A stretch of DNA of 36,243 nucleotides from Mucilaginibacter sp. (GTDB lineage: Bacteria > Bacteroidota > Bacteroidia > Sphingobacteriales > Sphingobacteriaceae): assembly GCA_028287865.1 (NCBI GenBank), contig JAQBOU010000253.1, forward strand, positions 1 to 36,243, in the 5' to 3' direction. This document shows positions 16,733 to 24,731 of this stretch, piece by piece (position 1 is the stretch's first letter; each line of letters begins with the position of its first letter). The notes under the pieces are model-generated. The model worked only from the letters and a program-made list of their open reading frames with translations. It did no database searches and was not told the DNA's origin. The position numbers and the translations under genes were made by a program.

Positions 16733-16740
16733 TAGATTTT
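16733..16740 (+). promoter_or_regulatory. Candidate -7 element for TfoX-N gene
   Basis: TAAGTTTG matches TAnnTTTG, 41 bp before the ATG at 16782, which would leave a leader of roughly 35 nt. The nearest TTG lies about 25 bp upstream, slightly farther than usual. Confidence 0.35.
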
Positions 16741-16781
16741 ATTAATTTTCAGCAACCGACCACTAAGCAATTGAACTGAAT

Positions 16782-17120
16782 ATGAAATACAATACCAAGC
16801 TTGCAGACCGTATCAGGGAAGCATTAGTTCACTTACCTGATGTTGAAGAAAAAGAAATGTTTCGTGGCGTGTGTTTCATGGTAGATGGGAAGATGTGCGT
16901 TTGTGTTAGCGGGGATGAAATGCTTTGCCGTATAGGAGCTGATGCAATGGAAACAGCACTGGAGGATAGCAACTGCCGCCAGATGATAATGAGAGATAAA
17001 CCCAATAAAGACTTTGTATTTGTTAGTGAACCGGGTTTTTATAGACAAGATGATTTTGACCGCTGGATAAAACTTGCGCTGGCATTTAATCCAAAAGCAA
17101 AAGCGTCGAAAAAAAAGTGA
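16782..17120 (+). CDS. TfoX N-terminal domain protein
   Basis: A 112-residue protein matching the TfoX N-terminal domain (PF04993 type): LADRIREALVHLPDVEEKEMFRGVCFMVDGKMCVCVSGDEMLCRIG ... FVFVSEPGFYRQDDFDRWIKLAL. In Haemophilus and relatives full TfoX regulates competence. Stand-alone N-terminal domains like this one are widespread, lack a DNA-binding C-terminal domain, and have no known activity. The C-terminus is lysine-rich (KAKASKKK). A GATTAGA heptamer array begins at the stop codon. Confidence 0.88.
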   Translation: MKYNTKLADRIREALVHLPDVEEKEMFRGVCFMVDGKMCVCVSGDEMLCRIGADAMETALEDSNCRQMIMRDKPNKDFVFVSEPGFYRQDDFDRWIKLALAFNPKAKASKKK

Positions 17121-17146
17121 TTAGAGGTTAGAGACCGGAGATTAGT
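17119..17146 (+). repeat. GATTAGA heptamer array, four copies
   Basis: GATTAGA, GGTTAGA, GACCGGA and GATTAGT follow each other with an exact 7-bp period, starting in the TGA of the TfoX-N gene. The unit is degenerate and differs from the CCAATGA arrays elsewhere in the window. Confidence 0.6.
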
Positions 17147-17177
17147 AAAAGTTTAAGCCAGGTTATACAATAATTCC

Positions 17178-17669
17178 TTAATCTATCCCTAAATATTCTT
17201 TTTGCTTTATTTCAACCAGCCCGGAAGTTTGGTCGCGTCTGAGGTAAATACTAACGTGGTAAAAATTATTATCATACAGATAAATATTGTTGGTTGCATC
17301 CTCGCCTCTGAATTTTAACTCCAGGCCGTATCTTTTCACCTGGCTTATCATATTAAGAATATATAGCGGATCATTGGAGGTGTAATTTACGGTTCTCAGT
17401 ATCGCGCCATCTAACAACTTGGTATACCCTCCCACATTTATTTTTTCGGAGTTAGCTTTGGGGCCAATACTTTTAAAATACTCCATTTCCTGCCCGTTAA
17501 CATCCATGGTATAATCCTGCCTGAAAGCTTTTCCCTGCATCAAATTGTCAAATACCTGCCTGTTGTTGAGGCTTGTTAAGTAAATGAGGTCATTAAATTT
17601 TATACTTTGACAATATACTCCTGAATAGCAAACAAACATTGTGGACAAAAGGAAAAGGCATTTCTTCAT
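17178..17669 (-). CDS. Secreted hypothetical protein (164 aa)
   Basis: The track ORF starts at 17798, overlapping the acylase gene, but the Met at 17669 begins a normal signal peptide (MKKCLFLLSTMFVCYSGVYCQ) and is chosen. The mature part of about 144 residues has alternating hydrophobic strands and no familiar motif. It lies 46 bp after the acylase gene on the same strand and may be co-transcribed, but the two need not be functionally linked. I do not recognise it. Confidence 0.7.
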   Translation of the reverse strand: MKKCLFLLSTMFVCYSGVYCQSIKFNDLIYLTSLNNRQVFDNLMQGKAFRQDYTMDVNGQEMEYFKSIGPKANSEKINVGGYTKLLDGAILRTVNYTSNDPLYILNMISQVKRYGLELKFRGEDATNNIYLYDNNFYHVSIYLRRDQTSGLVEIKQKEYLGID

Positions 17670-17715
17670 AAATAATTTATTCAATCTTCTCTCAAATATA
17701 CCTTTAATTATTGAC

Positions 17716-19890
17716 TCAAGCCCCTGGATGATAGGTTTTTTCCGCGTGTTCCAATACGTCTTTTTTGTAAAAAAGTACATCTTTAAACTTACCTTCAATA
17801 TACATGCCAGCCTGGTCTGTATAGTGTTTTGAAGCAGGATCGAATGATTGACCGCCCGTTATCACGGTTTTTGCCTTAATATGGGAACCAAATTCCACGG
17901 CAGCAATAAAGCTGTTACCCGAATATCCATACCTTTTTTTGGTATTCATAGTGCGGCTCTGGAAGGATGGCAGCTGTCCAAATGCCGATGACGCCAGTCC
18001 AACAGGTAAACTGGATGCATCGTCATTAAAAGTAGCCCCATCTGCAGGGCGCTGGTAACGGTTTATATCTCCCCATGCAACGTCCCATTTTCCGTATCGC
18101 TTTTGAATACTATTCAAAGATTCAACAAGCAGGCCGAGTAGTTTTTTATCATTAATGGTTTGCATCAGGGTATTAACCCGGTCAGTTTGATAGGTGCTTT
18201 CTTCAGTAGTTTTTGCCGGCGGTAATTCCCGCATCACGAGTGTGCCCCATTCAATAGCCACTGTAGTAGCCACGGAATTAGCTGAGGTATTTTTATCCCA
18301 TTGCTGTAAAGCTTTTATTGGTTTCCAAAGCAATTGTTTAATAGAATCCGGAGCTGTGTTATACGCTTTTAACAATGGCGGCAGCATTACGTCAAACGCT
18401 GTAAGGTAATGGTCGTATCCTTTGGTTATTAACTCATCCAGTGTGATATTTTTGGCATTGCTCAACAGCCTGATAGCATTTAAGGCGCGGTAATTTTGTC
18501 CGTTGGGAGCCATATACGCCGGGTATTTACTTTTATCTGGACTGCTCTCGCCCGATGAAGTAAATGGCGTTGAATTGCAATTTTCAATCCAGCCGGCAGC
18601 CGGATTATAAACATGTACTATTTGATTTAAAGCATGCAATCCCTGCCATTCTGTTGCAGCGATGCTGCCATCCACAGGTAAGGTCCAGTCTAATTTTGGA
18701 TCGCGCCGGGGCATAAAGTTACCATACCAAAAAGCAATGTTTCCCTGGTCATCAGCATAAACCGTATTATTAGTAGCGTTTGAGAGCAGGCTCATTGCTT
18801 TTTTATATTCTTCAAACGTATTGGCTTTGGTAATAAGCCACGATTCAAGCAGGGCATTGTACGAACGATTGTTTGCTTTAAGTGCCAGCCATTTTCCTTC
18901 GCGGCTGCCTAACACCGGTCCATGATGCGTGTAATAGCCGGTAATTGTTTTTTGCAGCAATTGACCGTCCTTTTTAACATTAATGAGCAATTTGCGGGTG
19001 GTTACCGGCCTTAATGATCCGTTATATTCATAAAACCATTTTCCATCTTTTTTTGATACCTTTTCGGCATAAAGGTCACCTACATCGGCATTACTGCTTG
19101 TATGCATCCAGCCGCAATGCTGGTTAAAGCCCTGGTAAACAAAAAACTGGCCCCAGGTAACTGCACCGTAAACATTAAGCCCCTCATCACTTACCATCTG
19201 CACCTCGCTGCGAAAATAAAAAGGAACATGCGGATTAATGTACAATAAAGCATGCCCCGTTGCAGATTTTGACGGGGCAATAGCAAAGCCATTGGAGCCT
19301 GTTTCCCGGTCATCTGTGCCTGGTTTGTAAACCGCTCCCAGGCTTTCCACATCACCGCCATAAAAGCTGCGTGTTTCATTTAAATTTATGCCGCCCGTAA
19401 CCGTTGCAGATACGCTTCCGTCCGTAAACATTAATGCGAACCATGGCTCAAAATGGTGAAACACGGTGGGTTTAACCTCCGGATGCTTATATAAATAATA
19501 GTTTACTCCGTCGGCGAAAGCATCCATTAATTTTTTAAACGACGGGGCACTTGCCTTATACTCTTTAATGGCATCGGCAGTATCGGCTATCAATTGTAAT
19601 TGCACATCGGTGTAAAGGCTTTTCTCGCCATCAATTGTTGCTTGTTTGCCTAACTGATATAAATAGTTTTGTTCAATACCTTTAAAATTGTCTTCACATT
19701 CAGTATACATCAGCCCAAAAACAGCATCGGCATCAGTTTTTCCGTATATATGAGGTACGCCCCAATTATCACGTACAATTGTTACCGTCTGCGCTTCCCG
19801 CTTAAGCCGTTCAGCTTCCTTTGCCGTATATTTTTGTGAAAATGAAAATAGCGGTATTAACGTTAGTGTCCAAAATAATCGATTTGTCAT
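17716..19890 (-). CDS. Penicillin/acyl-homoserine-lactone acylase family Ntn hydrolase
   Basis: A 724-residue protein with a signal peptide (MTNRLFWTLTLIPLFSFSQ). An alpha-chain region with VTIVRDNWGVPHIYG and GLMYTECEDNFKGIEQNYL follows, and then the autocatalytic cleavage site RETG/SNGFAIAP, in which Ser199 would become the N-terminal nucleophile of the beta chain. Downstream are the family blocks LLYINPHVPF, EVQMVSDEGLNVYGAVTWGQF, GFNQHCGWMHTSSNADV and a C-terminal NRYQRP. Relatives cleave amide bonds of penicillins, cyclic lipopeptides or N-acyl-homoserine lactones in the periplasm. The residue lining of the acyl pocket cannot be judged by eye, so the substrate is open. Confidence 0.92.
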   Translation of the reverse strand: MTNRLFWTLTLIPLFSFSQKYTAKEAERLKREAQTVTIVRDNWGVPHIYGKTDADAVFGLMYTECEDNFKGIEQNYLYQLGKQATIDGEKSLYTDVQLQLIADTADAIKEYKASAPSFKKLMDAFADGVNYYLYKHPEVKPTVFHHFEPWFALMFTDGSVSATVTGGINLNETRSFYGGDVESLGAVYKPGTDDRETGSNGFAIAPSKSATGHALLYINPHVPFYFRSEVQMVSDEGLNVYGAVTWGQFFVYQGFNQHCGWMHTSSNADVGDLYAEKVSKKDGKWFYEYNGSLRPVTTRKLLINVKKDGQLLQKTITGYYTHHGPVLGSREGKWLALKANNRSYNALLESWLITKANTFEEYKKAMSLLSNATNNTVYADDQGNIAFWYGNFMPRRDPKLDWTLPVDGSIAATEWQGLHALNQIVHVYNPAAGWIENCNSTPFTSSGESSPDKSKYPAYMAPNGQNYRALNAIRLLSNAKNITLDELITKGYDHYLTAFDVMLPPLLKAYNTAPDSIKQLLWKPIKALQQWDKNTSANSVATTVAIEWGTLVMRELPPAKTTEESTYQTDRVNTLMQTINDKKLLGLLVESLNSIQKRYGKWDVAWGDINRYQRPADGATFNDDASSLPVGLASSAFGQLPSFQSRTMNTKKRYGYSGNSFIAAVEFGSHIKAKTVITGGQSFDPASKHYTDQAGMYIEGKFKDVLFYKKDVLEHAEKTYHPGA

Positions 19891-19960
19891 TGTAACAACA
19901 ATTTTGCTAAATAATTTGTAAATAAATGCGCCTTTCTATGCATTTTTTTTAGTTAAGTGT

Positions 19961-19968
19961 TAGTTTTG
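19961..19968 (+). promoter_or_regulatory. Candidate -7 element of the putative ncRNA
   Basis: TAGTTTTG fits TAnnTTTG. A clear -33 TTTG at 19-21 bp upstream is missing, although a T-run lies closer. Transcription would start around 19974. Confidence 0.3.
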
Positions 19969-19973
19969 TATTT

Positions 19974-20222
19974 CTGAATGCAATATAGATTAACACCCGG
20001 CGTTTCGCTATAAGTTCAACAACTAATATAGCTGAAAAGACACAAACGGGGCATAAGTTTCTTATAATAACCCAATAAAATGAAATTAAATTTATTGGCC
20101 CGCCGGGTTGATAAATAAAGAGCTTGGGTAATCTTAAACATGTTATCTGAGATTTAGTTGATCAACATTATTTGAATGATGTTGTGTGCGTTCCGGGGTG
20201 AGATACGGAACGCATTTTTTTT
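19974..20222 (+). ncRNA. Candidate non-coding RNA of about 250 nt
   Basis: Inferred from a -7-like element at 19961 and an ideal terminator ending at 20222. Inside, CCAATAAA (20072-20079) pairs with TTTATTGG (20091-20098), and AACCC (20069-20073) can compete by pairing with GGGTT (20105-20109), suggesting alternative folds. There is no ORF of note. The 5' end is uncertain. I cannot match it to a known RNA family such as 6S, and it could instead be a 5' leader with an attenuator for the gene at 20294. Confidence 0.35.
20187..20222 (+). terminator. Strong intrinsic terminator in a gene-free gap
   Basis: TGCGTTCCG (20187-20195) pairs perfectly with CGGAACGCA (20206-20214) over a 10-base loop, followed by eight T. 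The T-run exists only for the plus strand, where no coding gene precedes it. Confidence 0.85.
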
Positions 20223-20293
20223 GGTGCTGATTTAAAAAATATAACAAACATTTTAGACGTTAATAGTATTATAAAGAGTAAAACCAATTACTT

Positions 20294-20806
20294 ATGAAAT
20301 ATGCATTCATCATCGGCTCAAACGCTTTTATAGTACCCAAGGGTATAATATATTGCGGTAATAGGGAAAACGAAAGAATATTTTTACAGGTTAATTCTAT
20401 TTATCACGATACAACTGAAGGATCATTATTAGATATTGATGTTAATATTAAAGATACCGATGGCACTCCTGTTATTATTATAGCTAATCAAGCTGTTACA
20501 GGTGCTCCTTATTCGATAAAAAAACAACGGGACAGTATAAAAATTGTAAGATCAGATGGTTCAATGATCATCCACGTACACCAGCTTGATGACGAAGCCG
20601 CAATGGCCCTCGAACATAATATTGTTGCTGAACTTGAGGTACATGCCCCGATAGCCGTTATCAGGATAAGCGGCGAATTCATGGTTGATTCTCTTCATAT
20701 CAGTGCCGAAAATGAGAAGCTGTATATAAATAGCAACGGTTATGCTACGTCGGCAATGGTTGGTAAAAATAGGCTGACATTTACTTCAGCCGGAGTGGTA
20801 TTGTAA
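20294..20806 (+). CDS. Hypothetical protein (170 aa), no recognised family
   Basis: I do not recognise this protein. It has no signal peptide or membrane helix. It reads as a beta-rich soluble protein with DTTEGSLLDIDVNIKDTDGTPV, MIIHVHQLDDEAAMALEHNIVAELEVHAPIAVIRISGEFMVDSLHIS and a Ser/Thr-rich C-terminus. Its ATG is followed by YAFIIGSNAFIV. The stop at 20806 is close to the convergent DUF3810 gene. It lies behind the terminator or candidate ncRNA described above, so its promoter must be in the last 70 bp of the gap or it is read through the terminator. It is likely real given its length and ordinary composition. Confidence 0.6.
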   Translation: MKYAFIIGSNAFIVPKGIIYCGNRENERIFLQVNSIYHDTTEGSLLDIDVNIKDTDGTPVIIIANQAVTGAPYSIKKQRDSIKIVRSDGSMIIHVHQLDDEAAMALEHNIVAELEVHAPIAVIRISGEFMVDSLHISAENEKLYINSNGYATSAMVGKNRLTFTSAGVVL

Positions 20807-20856
20807 GCATAGTCGCTGGCTCATGATAACAAGAACTTTGAAACATTCATAGCACA

Positions 20857-21948
20857 TTACCTGTGAATGCTGTTTTTATATTGCGCCATCACCAGTAATA
20901 CCATTCTGTTATAAGTAGCAAGTCCTTGTGGCTGGTTATTAGCCTTCAAAAATCTATCATAAAAAATACCGCTCAACTCATCAATTTTGCTTTGATAAGA
21001 GCGCCAATAGGCTCTTTCATACACGAAATCTTTATGAACAGCGACAGATATCCGGGGTTTTAATTCTTTATTTGCCAGGCTATCCCGGTAATAAAGTGCA
21101 TGCATAAATTCGTCGACAGCGAGGTGATAGGCAGAATAGCGCAGCAAACGGTCGTTTGAACCAATTCCGGCCAGGTAACCTGCAAAATCAGCTTCATCCT
21201 CGGCGCCATAGCCCATTTGGTGCGACATTTCATGGCAGGCTATTACCGGCCTGTTAAAAACCGGCACCTGGTAATTGATCTGGGCTTCGCTGGTAAAAGG
21301 GTTATAGTATCCGGAGGTTCCGATGTAATTAAGTAAAAGTGTTAATATAGAGGGTTTAATGCCCGGGCTGTATGTTCGGAAATTAACAGAATCATTTGAT
21401 AGCTTATTGATTGCCCTTACCGCAGTTTGGTATATGACGCTGTTATCTTCTGACAGATCTGCCTTTGTTAAGCGGGCACGACATGCATTAGCACTGTCGA
21501 TGATGATGGATGCTTCCGCTTTCAGCTCTGCGGTTGTATAGCTGGTATCACAGAGCCTTAAACGCTCGCCTGCTGATGGCCGGAAATAATTCATACCCCA
21601 AAAAAGGTAAAAAACCAATATAACGCTTTGTATTCTTATTGCTATTCCGAGCAAAAATATACCGGCCTCTTTAAACTCCTTTTTTACAATAAGTTTTATG
21701 AATTTAATAAAAGCATAAATAATATACGCTATAGCTGTTAAATACAATATATCACCTGCACTAAATGGGAAAATGTTAAATACAGGATGCAGCAGCCGGC
21801 AAATTACCAGATAAAAACCTTTGGAATAATACTGCTCAACCACGTGCGGATAGGAGGCAAGCTGCATCAGCAAAAAAATAGCTAATGCAAGAGATATAAT
21901 AATTATAAGCCGTGTTACTAATAATTTTTTACCTCTTTTATTTAACAT
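20857..21948 (-). CDS. DUF3810 family putative membrane metalloprotease
   Basis: The track start (21978) is TTG; the ATG at 21948 (MLNKRGKKLL) is preferred and gives 363 residues. There are three N-terminal membrane helices (about 10-33, 50-75 and 88-110) with FRPSAGERL after the last, then a soluble domain with CHEMSHQMGYGAEDEADFAGYLA. This contains HExxH (HEMSH), and the EADFAGYLA Glu is a likely third zinc ligand. DUF3810 is a Bacteroidota-typical family and is probably a zinc peptidase with an extracytoplasmic catalytic domain. Its substrate is unknown. No operon partner is near; it converges with the 170-residue gene and is preceded by a 5' gap of about 250 bp. Confidence 0.85.
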   Translation of the reverse strand: MLNKRGKKLLVTRLIIIISLALAIFLLMQLASYPHVVEQYYSKGFYLVICRLLHPVFNIFPFSAGDILYLTAIAYIIYAFIKFIKLIVKKEFKEAGIFLLGIAIRIQSVILVFYLFWGMNYFRPSAGERLRLCDTSYTTAELKAEASIIIDSANACRARLTKADLSEDNSVIYQTAVRAINKLSNDSVNFRTYSPGIKPSILTLLLNYIGTSGYYNPFTSEAQINYQVPVFNRPVIACHEMSHQMGYGAEDEADFAGYLAGIGSNDRLLRYSAYHLAVDEFMHALYYRDSLANKELKPRISVAVHKDFVYERAYWRSYQSKIDELSGIFYDRFLKANNQPQGLATYNRMVLLVMAQYKNSIHR

Positions 21949-21999
21949 TACACAGGTGTGGAATATGCTGATGTGCAAATATGCAGATTAGCAAGGGTG

Positions 22000-22007
22000 C
22001 AAAATTA
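22000..22007 (-). promoter_or_regulatory. Candidate -7 element for DUF3810 gene
   Basis: On the minus strand the sequence reads TAATTTTG, matching TAnnTTTG, about 50 bp before the ATG at 21948. No good TTTG -33 box was seen. Confidence 0.35.
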
Positions 22008-22203
22008 ACGAAGCCGTTTTATAATTACCGATGGCACGCCAATATTTTCCTTGTATTTTCTAACGACCTTTTTTGCCAATGGCCAATTTTAGAAGAATAA
22101 CTCTTAGAACGATTGTTTTCAACATATCTTATTTTAAATCCGTCGATATGAAAAACTGTCATTTTAATGCGTTTGCACTGTACAAATGCGATGTAAAGGA
22201 AAA

Positions 22204-22605
22204 TTATCCTTCTTTTGTGTTTTTGTTAATAATATCAAACGGGATTTTGGTATCCGCATAAACCTGCCATAATTTAATTTTACCGTCCTCAATAACGGCC
22301 TTCCAGGCCGACGGCAGGCGCCAGTAGTTTTCATTATTTGCCGTTTTTAAACCTTTAAAAGTCCCTTCGGCAAATCCAAAAGCGACAACAATATCGCCAT
22401 TTTCAAATAATTCGACTATTTCAATTTTATAATCAGGGAACCATTGAAAATAACCGGCCCAGCCAGCCTTCATTTTATCTTTACCGGCTACCGTATTTCC
22501 ATGCGCATCAACAAACAAATGGTCATCGGCCATGAGAGAACAAATTTTATCTGTTTCATGTTCATTGATTGCCCTGGCAAAGTAATACACAATTTGCTTA
22601 TTCAT
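22204..22605 (-). CDS. SnoaL-like (NTF2-fold) protein
   Basis: A 133-residue protein with the SnoaL-like/NTF2 fold pattern: an N-terminal helix pair (YYFARAINEHETDKICSLMADDHLFVDAHGNTVAGKDKMKAGWAGYFQWFPDYKIEIVELFENGDIVVAFGFAEGTF). The W..YF.WFPDYKIE segment and the D-H residues near 28-35 are typical. These proteins range from polyketide cyclases to small-molecule isomerases or scavengers, and many have no known substrate. There is no signal peptide, so it is probably cytoplasmic. The gene stands alone between gaps of about 225 and 247 bp. Confidence 0.85.
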   Translation of the reverse strand: MNKQIVYYFARAINEHETDKICSLMADDHLFVDAHGNTVAGKDKMKAGWAGYFQWFPDYKIEIVELFENGDIVVAFGFAEGTFKGLKTANNENYWRLPSAWKAVIEDGKIKLWQVYADTKIPFDIINKNTKEG

Positions 22606-22797
22606 GATCTAAGGTTCAATTTATAACAACCAACCTGTACCCGGAGGGACAGGTTGGTAAAATAGTAAGGCTATAAAGTAAAAATATATAATTATAGTGT
22701 TAGTTAAAAATTTCATGAAATTAACCTGTATTAAAATGAATAAATCGTAATCTAATGTTAATTTAAAATCATTATTACACTAATAAGTTGCAAAGGC

Positions 22798-22828
22798 TTT
22801 ATAAATTCACTAAATAACCGTACCTTTG
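22798..22828 (+). promoter_or_regulatory. Bacteroidota-type promoter of typA
   Basis: TTTA (22798-22801, one base off the TTTG -33 box) is followed 19 bp later by TACCTTTG (22821-22828), a good match to the -7 consensus TAnnTTTG. This would start transcription near 22833 and leave a leader of about 20 nt before the ATG at 22853. Confidence 0.55.
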
Positions 22829-22852
22829 CGCCAAAATTAGAGGCGCATTTAA

Positions 22853-24664
22853 ATGCAAAAAATAAGAAATATAGCGATCATCGCACACGTTGACCACGGT
22901 AAAACTACTTTGGTTGATAAGATTTTACACGCTTGCTCTATCTTCAGAGATAATGAGTCAACAGGTGAACTGATACTGGATAATAATGACCTGGAACGTG
23001 AACGTGGCATTACCATTGTTTCCAAAAATGTTTCAGTAAGGTATAAAGACGTTAAGATCAACATTATTGATACCCCCGGTCACGCCGACTTTGGCGGTGA
23101 AGTGGAACGCGTATTAAAAATGGCTGATGGCGTATTATTATTATGCGATGCTTTTGAAGGCGCTATGCCTCAAACCCGTTTCGTAACACAAAAGGCTTTG
23201 GCATTAGGCTTAAAACCAATTGTTGTTGTAAACAAGGTTGATAAAGAAAATTGCCGCCCCGAAGAGGTTTACGAACAGATATTTGAATTGTTTTTTAACC
23301 TTGAAGCTACAGAAGATCAACTGGATTTCCCGGTTATCTACGGTTCATCAAAACAGGGTTGGATGAGCACCGACTGGAAAGAGCCTACTGATAATATTTT
23401 CCCGTTGATGGATGCGATCCTTGCAAACATTCCGCCGGCGCCTATCAGCGAAGGTACTTTGCAAATGCAGATCACTTCGTTGGATTATTCTTCGTTTGTG
23501 GGTCGTATTGCTATCGGTCGTGTTGCCCGTGGTACTATAAAGGAAAACATGCCGGTATCATTGGTTAAACGCGATGGTACCATACAAAAATCAAGAATAA
23601 AAGAATTATATACTTTTGAAGGGCTCGGAAAGGTAAAAGCTACCGAAGTAAGTTCGGGAGATATTTGCGCCGTTGTGGGTATTGAAGGTTTTGATATCGG
23701 CGATACCATTGCCGATTTTGATAAACCGGAACAACTGGAAGTTATACATATTGATGAGCCTACCATGAACATGTTGTTCACCATCAATACTTCACCATTT
23801 TTTGGTAAGGAAGGTAAATTTGTTACTTCGCGTCACCTGCGCGACCGTCTTTACAAAGAGATGGAAAAAAACCTGGCGCTTAAAGTTGTTGAAACCGATT
23901 CGCCGGATTCATATCTGGTTTACGGACGTGGCATTCTTCACTTATCTGTGTTGATTGAAACCATGCGCCGCGAAGGTTATGAATTACAGGTAGGTCAGCC
24001 ACAGGTTATCGTCAAAGAAATTGATGGGGTTAAATGTGAGCCGGTTGAAACTTTGATAGTTGATGTACCCGGAGAAGTTGCCGGTAAGGTTATTGAGCTG
24101 GTTACCCAGCGCAAAGGCGACCTGCTGGTAATGGAGCCAAAAGGCGATTTACAGCATTTGGAATTTGAAATCCCTGCCCGCGGTATCATCGGCTTGCGTA
24201 ATAATGTACTTACTGCAACAGGCGGCGAGGCTATTATGGCGCACCGCTTTAAATCTTACGAGCCATGGAAAGGTCATATTCCAGGTCGTTTAAATGGTGT
24301 TTTAGTATCAATGGATACCGGTAAAACAACCGCTTTTGCGATTGATAAATTACAGGATCGCGGTCGTTTCCATATTGATCCGGGAGTAGATATTTATGAA
24401 GGACAGGTGTTAGGTGAGCACATCCGCGACAACGATTTAGTAATTAACCTTACCAAAGGCAAGCAGTTAACCAACATGCGCGCCTCAGGTAGCGATACCA
24501 ATGTGCGTATTGCACCGGCTGTTAAATTTTCGCTGGAAGAATCAATGGAATACATACAGGCTGATGAATACATTGAGGTTACGCCTCAGAGTATCCGTAT
24601 GCGTAAAATATTCCTTAATGAAAACGAACGGAGAATTAATGCCAAGAAGTTTCAGAACCAGTAA
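22853..24664 (+). CDS. typA: Translational GTPase TypA/BipA
   Basis: A 603-residue ribosome-binding translational GTPase of normal family length, involved in 50S assembly and stress or cold adaptation. G motifs are intact: AHVDHGKTT (G1, about residues 10-18), ERERGITI (G2), DTPGHADF (G3), NKVD (G4) and GSSKQGW (G5). Further domains are the beta-barrel (LQMQITSLDYSSFVGRIAIGRVARGTI), an EF-G-like domain III, domain V with RGIIGLRNNVLTATGGEAIM, and the C-terminal BipA-specific domain ending in NENERRINAKK. It is preceded by a good promoter and followed by a strong terminator, so it is monocistronic. Confidence 0.97.
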   Translation: MQKIRNIAIIAHVDHGKTTLVDKILHACSIFRDNESTGELILDNNDLERERGITIVSKNVSVRYKDVKINIIDTPGHADFGGEVERVLKMADGVLLLCDAFEGAMPQTRFVTQKALALGLKPIVVVNKVDKENCRPEEVYEQIFELFFNLEATEDQLDFPVIYGSSKQGWMSTDWKEPTDNIFPLMDAILANIPPAPISEGTLQMQITSLDYSSFVGRIAIGRVARGTIKENMPVSLVKRDGTIQKSRIKELYTFEGLGKVKATEVSSGDICAVVGIEGFDIGDTIADFDKPEQLEVIHIDEPTMNMLFTINTSPFFGKEGKFVTSRHLRDRLYKEMEKNLALKVVETDSPDSYLVYGRGILHLSVLIETMRREGYELQVGQPQVIVKEIDGVKCEPVETLIVDVPGEVAGKVIELVTQRKGDLLVMEPKGDLQHLEFEIPARGIIGLRNNVLTATGGEAIMAHRFKSYEPWKGHIPGRLNGVLVSMDTGKTTAFAIDKLQDRGRFHIDPGVDIYEGQVLGEHIRDNDLVINLTKGKQLTNMRASGSDTNVRIAPAVKFSLEESMEYIQADEYIEVTPQSIRMRKIFLNENERRINAKKFQNQ

Positions 24665-24672
24665 TTAAAAAA

Positions 24673-24707
24673 GAAGCAAGAAGTCAAGAGCCAGGAATCA
24701 AGATTCG
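24673..24707 (+). repeat. Degenerate CAAGA-type heptamer array running into the typA terminator
   Basis: GCAAGAA, GTCAAGA, GCCAGGA and ATCAAGA repeat with about a 7-bp period after the typA stop. The last units form the left arm of the terminator hairpin. Confidence 0.45.
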
Positions 24708-24731
24708 TTTATCATGATTCCTGGCTTTTTT
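24689..24731 (+). terminator. Intrinsic terminator of typA
   Basis: AGCCAGGAATCA (24689-24700) pairs perfectly with TGATTCCTGGCT (24715-24726), followed by a T-run of six. The T-run serves the plus strand; the convergent MutS-like gene ends at 24730 inside it. Confidence 0.9.

Larger units (their letters stand above)
19891..20293. other. 403-bp intergenic region with a candidate ncRNA; no ORF
   Basis: Divergent gap between the acylase (minus) and the 170-residue orphan gene (plus). It holds a TAGTTTTG -7-like element at 19961, an 8-bp AT-rich hairpin at 20072-20098, and a strong terminator at 20187-20222. The terminator is on the plus strand and no plus-strand gene precedes it. The last 71 bp (20223-20293) contain only AT-rich DNA before the next ATG. 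Confidence 0.7.

Noticed and set aside
17119-17146. Heptamer arrays considered as CRISPR
   Set aside because: The units are 7 bp, directly adjacent and degenerate, with no spacers and no cas genes nearby.
22073-22261. 62-aa plus-strand ORF before the SnoaL-like gene
   Set aside because: It runs into the SnoaL-like gene on the other strand, has no motif and no ribosome site. I treat the gap as non-coding.
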